Assembly: GCA_018881555.1 (NCBI GenBank)
Contig: JACAXG010000050.1
Coordinates: 3,782,001-3,846,000, forward strand
DNA from: Amblyornis subalaris
Taxonomy: Eukaryota > Chordata > Aves > Passeriformes > Ptilonorhynchidae
Reading direction: 5' to 3'
Length of the DNA: 64,000 nt
Below are positions 23,590 through 34,417 of this stretch, one piece after another. The stretch's first letter is position 1, and each line of letters opens with the position of its first letter. Both the position numbers and the translations under genes were made by a program. A model generated the notes under the pieces. It was given only the letters and a program-made list of their open reading frames with translations, was not told the DNA's origin and ran no database searches.

Positions 23590-23703
23590 ATGTACAGATT
23601 TATGTACAGGAACCTGGGTAAAATCTACTGGCCCCTTGCCTCCATAGGCAAGATCAGACTAGATGACTTAATGGTCCTTTCAGCTATTAAATATTATGAA
23701 GTT
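23590..23703 (+). mobile_element. Old CR1 LINE 3' tail
   Basis: The phrase 'gatcagactagatgactta', then 'atggtcctttcagctatta' and a terminal atattatgaag match the 3' terminus of the older CR1 type in plus orientation. Related but weaker sequence (around 'gatggttcaaaggaggatca', 23272) suggests the copy may begin near 23,235. Confidence 0.7.
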
Positions 23704-26700
23704 TAAGAGTAATCTATCTAAGAAAATTTCTTCAGATTTTCGTTTTGTTGCATTTTCTGCTACTAACAATGTTGATTATTTTACTTTTGAGTTTATATTA
23801 ATGTGCAGTTCTGAGTTTTGTGGGAGATATCCATATTTCACAGAATAAAAACAAACATTTCATTGCAACCTCTGATATGAAGCCACATACTGGCAAATTA
23901 TAGTTGTGAGTTGCTGATTTGGAAATTCTTTTCATACACTTCAGCAACACAAGGTCCATGTTAGAGGCAAATAATAATTTGGGTCAAATTCTGCTGGTTC
24001 AAGTAAACTGAGAGACTTTCTTGCTTGTTTAACAGATTTAGTCTTTTACATGTTAACTTCTTAAAAAGCATCACTTTTTACATAAAGCTGAATCACAATT
24101 ATAGACTTAAGTTAATTGTAGTATTAAACTCTAATGTTTCTTTTACACAAAAAAAGTTTGAATGCTGAGATATTTTCAAGGTAGCTGAATACTATTCTCA
24201 TTTTTACAATTTGACAGACAGTGTAACAAATGCTGGGAAAAGAACTCCAAAGGCATAGTTTGCCTTCTTGTAACCACTGCACTGCAGCTACACAAAGCCC
24301 TTTTTGTGGAGAGAGTTGGCCTCATCTTTTAGAGACACCTTGAAAAGGAAAATTTGTCAGATTGCTTACATAAAAATGGAAAAATGTATTGAATTTTGTA
24401 TCTTTTTANTGAAATAACAGCTGAATCTAAATGGCTAAAGATAAGATACTTCAATTTCACAATCTTCTGCACTTAAAAGATCAGTGCATACTCAAAATAT
24501 AACCATGTTTCTTAGACAGAGGAGTACTAAATTGTCCCCTAGTATGCACCATTGTTCCAGTGACCCACACATGCTANGGAACTTAATAATCTTTTAACTG
24601 GCTTGCAGCTGACAGCATTTGCTTGCTTCAGACTTAAGTTCCTCTCTCTGATAAAAACAGTCAGACTTTTTCAATAAATGCTCTGCTTTTTTTTTTTTTT
24701 AGTAACACAGAGATGTAAAATTATATTAGCAATAAGAAGTGGGGTTGTTCACTGAAAAAACCTTGTCCATTTAAACTATCAAGATTAAAGATTACAGGAA
24801 ATATGCAAGGGCATATTTACACTCAGGTAGGTTTTCTTACTTCTTCAATTAGTAGTTCTTACTCGGGATGGCTCTGCCTGGAGTGCAGCTCTTTCAAGAA
24901 CTGGGTCACAATTTCTATCATGGCAAAAATTTTCCACTAGTTTCAAGTCTTGGTTCTNCCAGCTAACCAGAGAAGAGACATTCCAAACAGAGCATCCAAA
25001 GGACACTANGTGCATTTTTGTAACTTCTTTTTATATTTTTCTCCAAATGTAGTTATGTATTTTTCATAATGTAATCTTTGTAATGTATTGAAATAAATTT
25101 ATTCTTACTTTTCTTCCACACNTTTTCTGGTCCCTGGTTTGATTGCATGGAGACAAATAGCAGATGTTGCATTCCCCCAGGGGTGAGAACATTAGCAAGT
25201 CCTGACTCCTCAGAGCATCATGCCATTATAGAGGTTGGGAAGTCCTAAAGAATCTGGTGGGAACATCTCAAGCGAACTGAAATGGCTTTGTTACTACTGT
25301 CAACTTGAGTGCCAGATTGAGAGAAAGAAGCTTCTTAATGAGTAAGTTCTGTCACTAGGGAGAGAGGATCTGATACTCCAGGATTGTCTTAGCCTGTCCT
25401 GTTCATACTCTGTGTAAAACNGACAAGTTAATGAGCAGACATACATTTTTCAGAGAAAAGGAGNCGAGGAAAATTGGATTCTCCAAAACTCCCCCCCTTT
25501 TTTTTTTCTCTTGTAGTATTGGACCATTCTACTGTCCATAAACATTCAGAAACGTTCTCTCACTTTTCCTCATGAAGGATGGCACTGTAGAGACTGGAGA
25601 ACACAAGCTTTCTTCAGGAAACAGAAAAGGAGTGATTGTTTTCTGATAGGAGAAATCAGGGTATTCATGTAGGTTTCTCTGAGGCTAGGAAAGGTCTAGA
25701 AGTGAGTCAGGTGGGGGTTTTAACTATGTGAAAATTGTTTATGAGAACATCAGGACCTCCCTGAGGAGTGAAAAGATCCAAGAATGGACTAACAGGGGAA
25801 AGAGTAATTTGCAGTTGGTCCTAGTTTCAATGTTCACGTGGCACTGGGGAGATGAAGGGAGGTCTGACCCGAATCCTTATAACATCTCCTTAGTTAAGTT
25901 ATCCTCCAGAGTAGTGAGAGAACATTTTGGTGGTTGTAGTTCACTCTCACTCCCCACATGAGGGTCACACAAAGGCTTTTGACTGTCCCTTTCAGCAGTT
26001 TTGCAGTAGCTTTGCCTTTCACATTTGGCACATAATACAAACATGGGGATGTAAACAGAGTTTACAAAAATCCATAAAGAACGAGGTTTCCTTTTGAGCA
26101 AGGAGAATGCTAAGCCAGTATTTCTTATGTGGTTTCTGTTCAAAATTGCTAGAGTTTTTAACAGAAACCAAATAAAATATGGTTAAATTTACTGTTTGTA
26201 GAGCGTTGTTGTCATCTTGGATTCTCTACACATTCCTCTTCTCAAGGGAATGAGGCCAGGTTTTTTTTTTTTTTTTTTGACTTTATGACAATTTTGTACA
26301 GCTCTATCCAGTACCAAAATGGATGATGGGGGGGGGGGGGGGAGAAGCAAGCTCATACTACTTTTAAAGCAAATTTTATCTGATAGTTATATTCTGAATG
26401 GAAGTTAAAAGTCATAATTGTAATGATCATTTTCAAAAGAAATAGGAAATGGTCTAAGTTAAGACAACAGCATTCTTGCTCTTNTGTACTTAGAGTTCTG
26501 TATGAACAATAATTAAAAAAGACAATGTCTTTTTGTTTAAAAAAGCAATTTATTTCCAACTTCTATGTGTGGCAATCAAGCAAAATGGCTTGTCACCTTT
26601 TTACAAATTTAAAACATTGTTTCATATGCATCCAGCTTTTGTTTAAATGCCAGGCCTTCTCCTCAAGTGCTGCATTATTATTTTCTGAACAAAAGTGTGT

Positions 26701-29528
26701 TGATCAGTTTAGTAAGTACCTGAATAAATTTGTGTCCTGTTTTCTTGTGATTATCATATTAATTTCCACTTACTACTTTCAAAGTGCACCAAATAGAAAA
26801 GTTGAATAAAAGCTTTAAGTGAAACTTTGTTCTTTTACAGTGTCTTATGACAGACTTCTATACTGTACTGTAGAGAGAAATTAGCAGATATTCTACAAGG
26901 TGATGAAAGCTGTCTGATTTTCCTGTTTTTTTCTCTGTGTCTAGGTTTGTTTTGAGTTGGTTTTTTTTTACCCCTCCTGTCTTGTTCTGGGGCAAACCAA
27001 GGAAAACTAGCACCTCGGGGAAAACACTGCAGATTCAATGCACATATCAAATATTTTCATCTTAAAAATAGTCATAATGGCTTTTTTTCTGCATATGTTG
27101 AGTATGAAATGGGACTAGGTCTTCATTGATGCTGAAGACTAACAAGCAGTGGTGAATCAATTCAATACTAACGTGCCTGCTGCAGTTATTTGTTAGATTT
27201 TTCATATCAGTTTTTTCACCTTACACTTTTTTTTTAATAGGTTACAGGTGTAGGTTCATCCATGGTTTGATTTTCCAAAAGCTTCATAAAACAGGTTTAT
27301 GAAGCCTTCTCCTGAACTGTTGCCTAAGATACACTACTGATATATTAATTCCCATGGTCTTCATATTTTGACAATTTTGCAGTNCTACTGGGTGAAAGAA
27401 AAAGACCAGCTCTCAAGTATTTTATTAAAAGGAAATGGGAAAACTGCTACAGAAACTTAAACCTTGCATAGTGCATCAAAGCAAATGCTTATAGTTCTGC
27501 CTTACATCCTGAGCAGAACACATTTTAGCTATCTACAGCCTGGTGACCACAAGATACCAAGTAATCTACTGTGAATTTTTCATTGCTGCTTCTTGCATCG
27601 GCACCAGATTTCTTGCAATTTCCAGGATAAACATAGGTCTTCAGTTCTTACTGTCATTAATTCAAAACCTGACACAATTAGACCCGAATCTTGGCCTTAA
27701 CTACAGGCCAACAGCTCATACACCATGCCAGATGAACTGTGAGCCAAAGCCCATTTGCCAGCTCCAGCCTCCTGCCCAGCCTTCCAGGCTCTAGCAGAAA
27801 GCCTGTCTTTTTACTCCTGTGCTTCACTGGGAGCAATGCCTCCAGCTACGTCCTACATCTGACTTTTAGAGAAAATTTCATGTAGTGTTTGGGATTCTTT
27901 TTTCTTGAGGTACAGTGTACTGATTTTGGTGAGCAAAGTTAGACTAACTCTCCACATTTCCATAATGCAATAGAACTCTCATTTTGAATACTGCCAGTAA
28001 AGCAGAATTATTTTCTACTACCATAGGTTAGTTGCAGTATATTTGTACTAACTGAACTCCAGTACAGCCCATTTGAAGTAAACAGAAACAGCAGAGTATA
28101 CATGCTGTTAACACTTACCCCATATTTTATTGTCTCAAGTTAACAAGTTGCTTCTCTGCAAAATTTTATTCTCAAATTTGACAAGTAGGTGCTAAATTTT
28201 AGCTACGTACACACAGAACTAGATTTCATAGCTTGAAGCTATATAGTTTACTCTGAGTTGCTAATGGGAAAAATGACTGGTGGAGAAGAAAAATTGAAGG
28301 TCATCCTTTATGCCCACTGGTACTTGCAAATAATGTCCAAACCACGAGATTAATCGTGTCTTTTTATATGTAGTGATTATACAATTGTAACTAGGAACTG
28401 AAAAATAAACAGGTACAATAATACTTGCATTGTGATTTTTATTTATTAGTACTTCTTATTTTCAATGATTTTGGGGGAGGGGGGAATTGAAAGCATCAAG
28501 TATTTTGCTTCATATTTTTTCTTCTGCAGATAAGCTGTTTTGCTCCATTCTCAGGATCTCAGATAGAAAAAGTAACTTTAAAACAATTTACTAAGGTTGC
28601 TTTTTTTAAAAAAATAAAAGTTAAAAAAGTTAAAATGTCTTCTAAATAGTCCTGTGTGCAGTAACAGGTTTCACTAGCTGAAGGAAAAAGCTGGTCATTA
28701 ATATTTTGCAGTGTGCCTTAATAACCAGATAGAGTAGCAATATCAAATGACCTCTTATAGTACTGATGCTAATACTCTGACTTAATAAGGACCTTTACAG
28801 CTCACAAACTAAGAAAACATGGTAGATTGCACTGAAATCTCGTGGTGCTGTGTTACTGAATTAATGTCTCTCTTGACATACTGACCTTTATCAGCACAAA
28901 TATGTCAATACATACATAAGTTGCTTCTTGACATAATCATCCTAAAAGGCTTATAGTGTGATGCATTACAACACTTCTATTTTCAAGTTTTTACAGTGAA
29001 TTCTTTCAGGTGTATACAAAATACAAGGGGACTGTGTGGTTAAAAACATCTGACAGCTCCAGGGAGGGAGGAGGATCAACCAGAGCCAGCACAGATCACC
29101 TAGCAGAGCCTGAGCTTACATGGGACTCCTGAGCCAATAGACAGAGGATGTACGAGAAGTTCCCAAGTGAGGTTGCTCAAGGCCGTTAAACCCTCTAAGA
29201 GAACTTAGTATCCCGGCAAAGGCATCATCTTGTTCTCCTGAGCCAAAACTGTGTGTTAGTGTGAGCCAGCTTGGTGCAGGTGCACTGTGGAAGACAGAAA
29301 GTGTATAACTGCTGTGGTGTTCACAGGTGAAGTCAGTGCAGTTGCTAAGTACAAATGTTTCCAGCATTTCACTTGTGTGCAGCATTGCCCCAAGAATCTC
29401 CTTAAACTCAAAAAGCAACTCAGCTTCCATAGAAAAATATCTTTTACACACTCAGAGTTTGAGAAACCTCAAAGGTTTTCACTTTATATGATGGTGACTT
29501 TGGATATGTATGATGGGCCTTCACTGAG
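23704..29528. other. AT-rich intergenic sequence, no gene seen
   Basis: No exon-like frame, CpG island or recognisable transposon was found in these 5.8 kb. Homopolymers occur at 24688-24702 (T), 26261-26278 (T18) and 26328-26342 (G15). Several ambiguous bases cluster near 24.95-25.47 kb. Confidence 0.5.
26261..26342. repeat. Paired homopolymer runs T18 and G15
   Basis: An 18-base T run (26261-26278) and a 15-base G run (26328-26342) lie 49 bases apart. Both are likely length-variable and error-prone; the G run could form a G-quadruplex-like structure. Confidence 0.9.
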
Positions 29529-29644
29529 CTCCTTCCTTCCTTCCTTCCTTCCTTCCTTCCTTCCTTCCTTCCTTCCTTCCTACCTACCTTCCTTCCTTCC
29601 TTGCTTCTTTCCTACCTACCTTCCTTCCTTCCTTCCTTCCTTCC
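29529..29644. repeat. TTCC tetranucleotide microsatellite with TACC variants
   Basis: About 13 uninterrupted TTCC units run to 29580, followed by tacctacc, more TTCC, a ttgcttct interruption, a second tacctacc and six further TTCC units to 29644. The repeated TACCTACC suggests duplication of a ~32-base block. The plus strand is almost purely pyrimidine. Confidence 0.97.
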
Positions 29645-29714
29645 GCCTTTCCTGCCTTTCCTGCCTTTCCTGCCTTTCCTGCCTTTCCTGCCTTTCCTGC
29701 CTTTCCTGCTTTCC
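29645..29714. repeat. 9-bp minisatellite (GCCTTTCCT)n
   Basis: Seven perfect tandem copies of GCCTTTCCT (29645-29707) and a partial, one-base-deleted eighth follow directly on the TTCC tract. The open frame through it (LSC repeats in one direction, KAG in the other) is a by-product of a 9-base period, not evidence of a gene. Confidence 0.97.
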
Positions 29715-29718
29715 ACTG

Positions 29719-31517
29719 TGCGATGAACCCGCAAGCAGGAGTGATTCCAAGCACTGCATCCCAATGCACTTCTGAGCTCAGTATGTGCAAACAGTGTTCA
29801 GGCCTCTTGGGCTTACTCCCTGTGCCTACGGAAGTATTTGTTGTTTAAAACAACAGCTGAAGTTTACTTTAGCCCTTANTGTTCTAAAATATGTGTTCTT
29901 GTCCCTACTTCCATCAAATAGTTGCGTTTTCTTTTGAAATGGCCTTTGTGCTAACTAGTGCAAGCTGGACAACCTAATTTCAATTCCATGAAAAATGTCA
30001 AGATTTGGAAATATTTTTCATCCCACATTGGGACAAAAAATCAAGATGGTACTCATGTGAAGAGCTAAAACCCCACTAAAATCCCCAAATATTTTGTTTC
30101 GGAGACAGTATATCAGAATGTTGGATGTTTAAATTCAGGTTTTTAAATCCTTAGNGGCAAGAAGTAGATAGCAGATACTGCTTCTTTTGTCTGGGACAAC
30201 TCCCCTGTTTTAAGAAAGTAGTTTTTATGTAAATTGAAGTTTCAATTTATTCCGAAACGAAATCTGAATTCTGAAATTAAATCTGAGAGGGTGCTGTGGC
30301 AATGGTTTTATCTGTCATGGGCAATTCATGATTCCAGACATGCCTCCTGATGGTGTGCAAAGAATATGAGTTCAGTCTCATCACACAGGTCTTTAGTCCC
30401 ATGTAAACTGGATAAGGCAGTGCCTACCTGTGAAGTCAGAGGGGTGAAGGTATGGTAATGGTAATTCATTGCTCCTCATTTTTATTGTGCTCTTCTCATT
30501 ATTTATGAATTCTGCTATATACAATGAACCACATTTTCTCTGATATATGTACAAATTCTGTCAATAGCAATGAGAACTGAACATGCCCCTAGCAAACTGT
30601 TTCAGTGTCTTTTCATAACCTTTCACATGGCACAGTTTAGTTAATCTTATGCCTTATTTTCTTTATCATTAAATTTTCAGTTTATTATTATTCTTCATTT
30701 TAAAGCAGATTCTTCTTGTATTTAAAGTCGTTTTTCCTCCTTGTTTGGCATTCTGGATTAGAAATATTTTTCTTACAATATTTTCCCCATCTCATAGTAG
30801 TTTGTTACAATCTAGGAGTTTTGGCATTTGTTTTATTTTATGAGCAGAGCTTTGAAATGTTGAGTTTTATTTTTTTTTGACCCTTTTGCCCAGAGAATTA
30901 CATGATCACTGTAAAAAGAGACAAGAAAAATATTTGGTCACATTTTTACCCTATCACTTCTGATGATATCTGTCTTAGAGTGCCAGTCTTTTAACCCAAA
31001 GCCTACCCATTAGTGTGCAGGCAACCTTTTCATTGCAGTGGGAGCAGTATATGCATATTGAAGGACATGGCATGACTTTATATGTATAACTTATCTTCTT
31101 TTATAACACAGTTTGTTGTTTGGGTGGCTGAGATAATGTTTAAGCCCAGAGAAAGGAAAAGTGAGATTTTAAGGAACTTCCTGTCCACTTTTCAATTAAG
31201 TAACATAATAATTATTAAAGATTAGCAATATCTAGATCCTTAAACTCTCCACCAAAGGGGTCTTTGGAATTTAAGAATGACACACCTGGAGTGCTAACAA
31301 TACCATATAGGCTCTTTAAAACCAGCTCCTGTTGGAAAGTAGAAAATACGAATCTGTCATAAACATCAAGTGATGATTTCTACAGAAACCCTATTGGTTA
31401 TTTGGATGTTACAAGGGCAGCCACAGCCATGAACGAAGTGAGACCTGCTCAGAGGGTGTTCAAGCAGTTTCATGGTCTCATGAGAAGAGACTCTTGGTGG
31501 AGAACCTTGGTGAGGTG
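29719..31517. other. Intergenic sequence, no gene seen
   Basis: Ordinary AT-rich sequence with no open frame of note, no repeat I can name and no CpG enrichment lies between the minisatellite and the CR1 tail at 31.5 kb. Confidence 0.5.
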
Positions 31518-31722
31518 CGGAAGATTTCTTCACCAAAAAGGCTGTCAAGCACTGGGGCAGGCTGCCTATGGAGGTGGTTGTTTGAGTCCCCATCCCCAGA
31601 GGTATTTAAAAGATGTGGTGCTTAGGGATGTGGTTAGTGGTGGAATTGGCAGTGCTGGCTTAACGGTTGGACTCAGTGATCTTAGAGCTATTTTCCAGAC
31701 TAAGGATTCTACAATTCTGTGC
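31518..31722 (+). mobile_element. CR1 LINE 3' end
   Basis: The sequence contains 'gaagatttcttcaccaaaaa', 'ggctgtcaagcactggggca', 'gagtccccatccccagaggt', 'atttaaaagatgtggtgctt', 'agggatgtggttagtggtgg', 'cggttggactcagtgatctt' and a degenerate terminus gattctacaattctgt. This is CR1 3' UTR in plus orientation. Weak similarity may reach back to about 31,400. Open frames over it are not genes. Confidence 0.93.
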
Positions 31723-32546
31723 CAGTGGTGGGATTCCAGTTGCTGTGGATGTGATGTGGGTGTGTGGTGATGGCCTCCACAACTGACCAGTGCTTTAGAG
31801 GTGCTTTGGCAGTCTTGCTTTATAAGGAGGGACACAACCAATGAGGGTGATGGAACAGTTTCATCATGGAGAGACTGTTGCCTGTGCTTGGCTTCCAGCT
31901 GCCGTGAGGGCAGTGCAAATAGGGGGATTGAGTTCATGAGCACACTGCTGTCAGGACATATTCATGGACTTTCAGCCTCATGAGGAGGTACCCTGCATTG
32001 GAGCCAGCCTAATTCTGTAACAGCAGTGTTCTTTAGGGAACACAGTAACTAGGAGCTGCAAAGAGGGACTTGGCATTCAGAGTGGCAATTTGTGGCACTG
32101 GGAACATGCCAGCGAGCTGGGGTGCTTCTTGGGCTCTTCCAGTGCTTGCAGGTTGTTGAGCAGCTCTGGACTTCACTTCTAGATCTTCTGGGACATTTTT
32201 TTTCTGGTGTACTCAGATCCAGCTTCTACTGCTGGGGAAAACTGATCGTGAATAAAGAGTCAAGTACCCATTCAATTCATGTTCACAGTCCCAGAGCACA
32301 GGTCCCAGGGCACAGCTCTCAGAAGCAGCAGTTTGCTCAGAAAGGCTTGGAAGGGGGCCAGAAATCTGCGGAAGGCCATGTGGGACTCATCATCAGCAGT
32401 GTTGCACCACAGGGCACAGTTCCCAGCATCGAATAGGTCAACTACCCCTGGCACAGAAGAGGCCTCTATTGAAGTCACAGCTCCAGTGGGAGGATAAAGC
32501 TCTTTAGACCTCAGACTGCAGAGCATAGCTGGTTGTCTTCACAAGG

Positions 32547-33240
32547 TTGGAGCAGGAAAAAAGTGTCCTTTCCTGCACAAGGTGTGTACTAAATGGGGAA
32601 ATATTTTGCCAAGACAAGGAGCTGTGTGAGCAAGCATCAGTGAGCATAAACTGCACAGCATCAGTGAGCATAAAAAGAAGTCTTAATGGCATCTTCATAG
32701 AAGTCCTAAAGTTGCAAAAGCCTGAACCTGTAACCACACAGAGGGAGTCAGCTGGAGACCACAGTCAGCTGTGGGAGTCAAGTGGAAAGCCCCAGCCTGG
32801 GAAAGACAGGAATCTTGTGACTCCTGGTGAGGGGAGGATGGCAGATCTGCAGTTGCAGAACTGGTTCAGTGTACTGGTAGCAGGCAAGGTGGGGACAGCC
32901 ATCCCTGGGCAAGCAACACAGCCTCCTGGTGAGCCATGCATTAGTGCCAAGGGGAAGCCACGACTGAGAGAAGTGTNGGACTCACCTCTAGCGGTACAGA
33001 AGGCTCAATATGCTGATCCAACTTGCTGTCTAAGAAGTCTAGTTGAGGACTCAGATCCAGCATGCTGCAAAGAAATTGCCAAGGCTTGTCTGACCTGTAT
33101 GGTATTTCTCTTGCTGCTCAATTACATTGGCAGTCCTAATACATCTGGAGCAGGAACCTTGAACATATCAGGAGTGACTGGAGAGCTATGGGAATGAGGG
33201 CCAAAGTTATGGAGACCTAGGCGGTGTTATGCTGAGCTTT
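32547..33240 (+). pseudogene. CR1 LINE ORF1 relic
   Basis: A 216-codon frame (32547-33197, one ambiguous codon) is open but is a decayed retrotransposon protein. From about residue 100 it resembles avian CR1 ORF1 as I remember it: an LQLQNWFSVL segment, then 'GQATQPPGEPC', a basic GKPRLREV stretch, and a degenerate copy of the 'GDSLLRGTE...RPDP' esterase-like start. The catalytic GDS serine of that SGNH-type domain is not preserved (the stretch reads xDSPL after the n) and the downstream CCLPGARV-like block is scrambled. A 24-base internal duplication lies at 32634-32675. The sequence from about 31.75 to 32.5 kb may be the 5' UTR of the same element, but I cannot show it. Not a host gene. Confidence 0.65.
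32634..32675. repeat. Tandem duplication (24 bp) inside the ORF1 relic
   Basis: The 18-mer gcatcagtgagcataaa(c/a) occurs at 32634 and again from 32658, a period of 24 bases. The copies are in frame, giving ASVSI twice in the conceptual product. Confidence 0.9.
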
Positions 33241-33399
33241 GCCAGTGTAAAGGAAAAGCTTGGAGAGAAGCAGATGGATTCCACTGGTTGCACAGCTGAT
33301 GTTATTGACAGAAATTTGGATTTTATGAGCACAAGGCCTGCTTTGGACAGTAGGAACTACTAGACAGAGATGGTGAAATGGCTCTGCAAAAAAGGCCGT

Positions 33400-34074
33400 G
33401 GAAGTATTGTCCCACAGCAGGCTGCACATGAGCCAGCAGCATGCCCTGGCAGTAAAGAAAAACAACAGCTTCCTGAGCTATGCCAACAGGATCAAGAAAA
33501 GTAACTGGCCTTCTTTGCTCAGTACTCATGAGATCTCTACTCATGAAATGAGATCTGGAAGGTGACGTCCAGTTTCAAGCCCCTCCATTTTAGGAAAAAC
33601 TTTAATGAACTTGAGCAAGTTCAGTGGAGGGCAAGCCAGATGATCAGGAGGGTGGAGCACTTGCTTTGCAGAGACAGTGNAGGAACTGGGCTGGTTCACT
33701 CTGCAAGAAAGAAAGATTTGTGTAGACCTAACAGCAGCCTTGTCTTTGCCATGATTAAGTTATTAAGAAAATGGAGACAGATTCTTTCACAGGGCAGCGT
33801 GGTGGAGGACAAAAGACAGAAGGTATAAGCTGAAGCAAGAGAGGTTCAGAATGGATGTAATAAAAAACTTTTTTTACTGTAAGGACAATCAAACACTGGA
33901 ACAATTTGCCCAGTGGGGCTCTGTCTTCTCCATGGCGTGGATAGATAAAGCCCTGAGAAACCTTGTCTGATCTTACAGCTGATCTTGCTTTGAGCAGAAG
34001 ATTGGAGTAGAAATCTCCTGAGGTCCATTCCAGCCTGAGTTATCTTGTAATAACANGAATATGCTATGATGCAA
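33400..34074 (+). mobile_element. CR1 LINE 3' end (ORF2 C-terminus and 3' UTR)
   Basis: The order is CR1-like: 'acatgagccagcagcatgcc', 'ctggcagtaaagaaaaacaa', 'gtgacgtccagtttcaagcc', 'gagggcaagccagatgatca', 'ggagggtggagcacttgctt', 'ggttcagaatggatgtaat', 'aacactggaacaatttgccc', and 'ggtccattccagcctgagtt' near the terminus. ORF2 is broken by stops. It begins only about 160 bases after the ORF1 relic ends, in the same orientation, so the two may be one element that lost most of ORF2. Confidence 0.9.
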
Positions 34075-34367
34075 TGGAAATTAAAAATAATGAGCCAGTA
34101 AACTATGAACACCAGAGTATTTACATGTTGTGCCTTAGCTTTCCCTTAACATCTTGTTGAAGAGTTCACAGAAAAAGAAGGTATTAGCTGTTCGGATTCA
34201 GCCTGGAGGCTTGGCTTTAACAGCAGGGAAGGGGAATTTGCTCTGAGTTGATGGATTATGCACAGCAATAGTTGAAAAGTGCATGTATCTTCCAGTTTAC
34301 CAAGTCTGCTAGGCATCCAGCAGGGATGAGAGAGGGATGGGTGAAAGGGCTAGCATCTTAAATAGCC

Positions 34368-34417
34368 TGTTGTGGCCACATCAGTATTTCTCTGTTGTGG
34401 CTACGTCAGTATTTCTC
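34368..34417. repeat. Two-copy 25-bp tandem duplication
   Basis: The unit tgttgtggccacatcagtat plus ttctc (34368-34392) is repeated at 34393-34417 with two transitions. It is consistent with a recent local duplication. Confidence 0.93.

Noticed and set aside
29287..29775. 162-codon frame rich in LPSF and LSC repeats, with its minus-strand counterpart rich in KAG
   Set aside because: The length comes from the TTCC and GCCTTTCCT arrays, whose periods avoid stop codons; flanks show no protein similarity.
32547..33197. 216-codon frame as a possible host gene
   Set aside because: Its second half resembles CR1 ORF1 in decayed form and it sits beside a CR1 3' end; it is a transposon relic.
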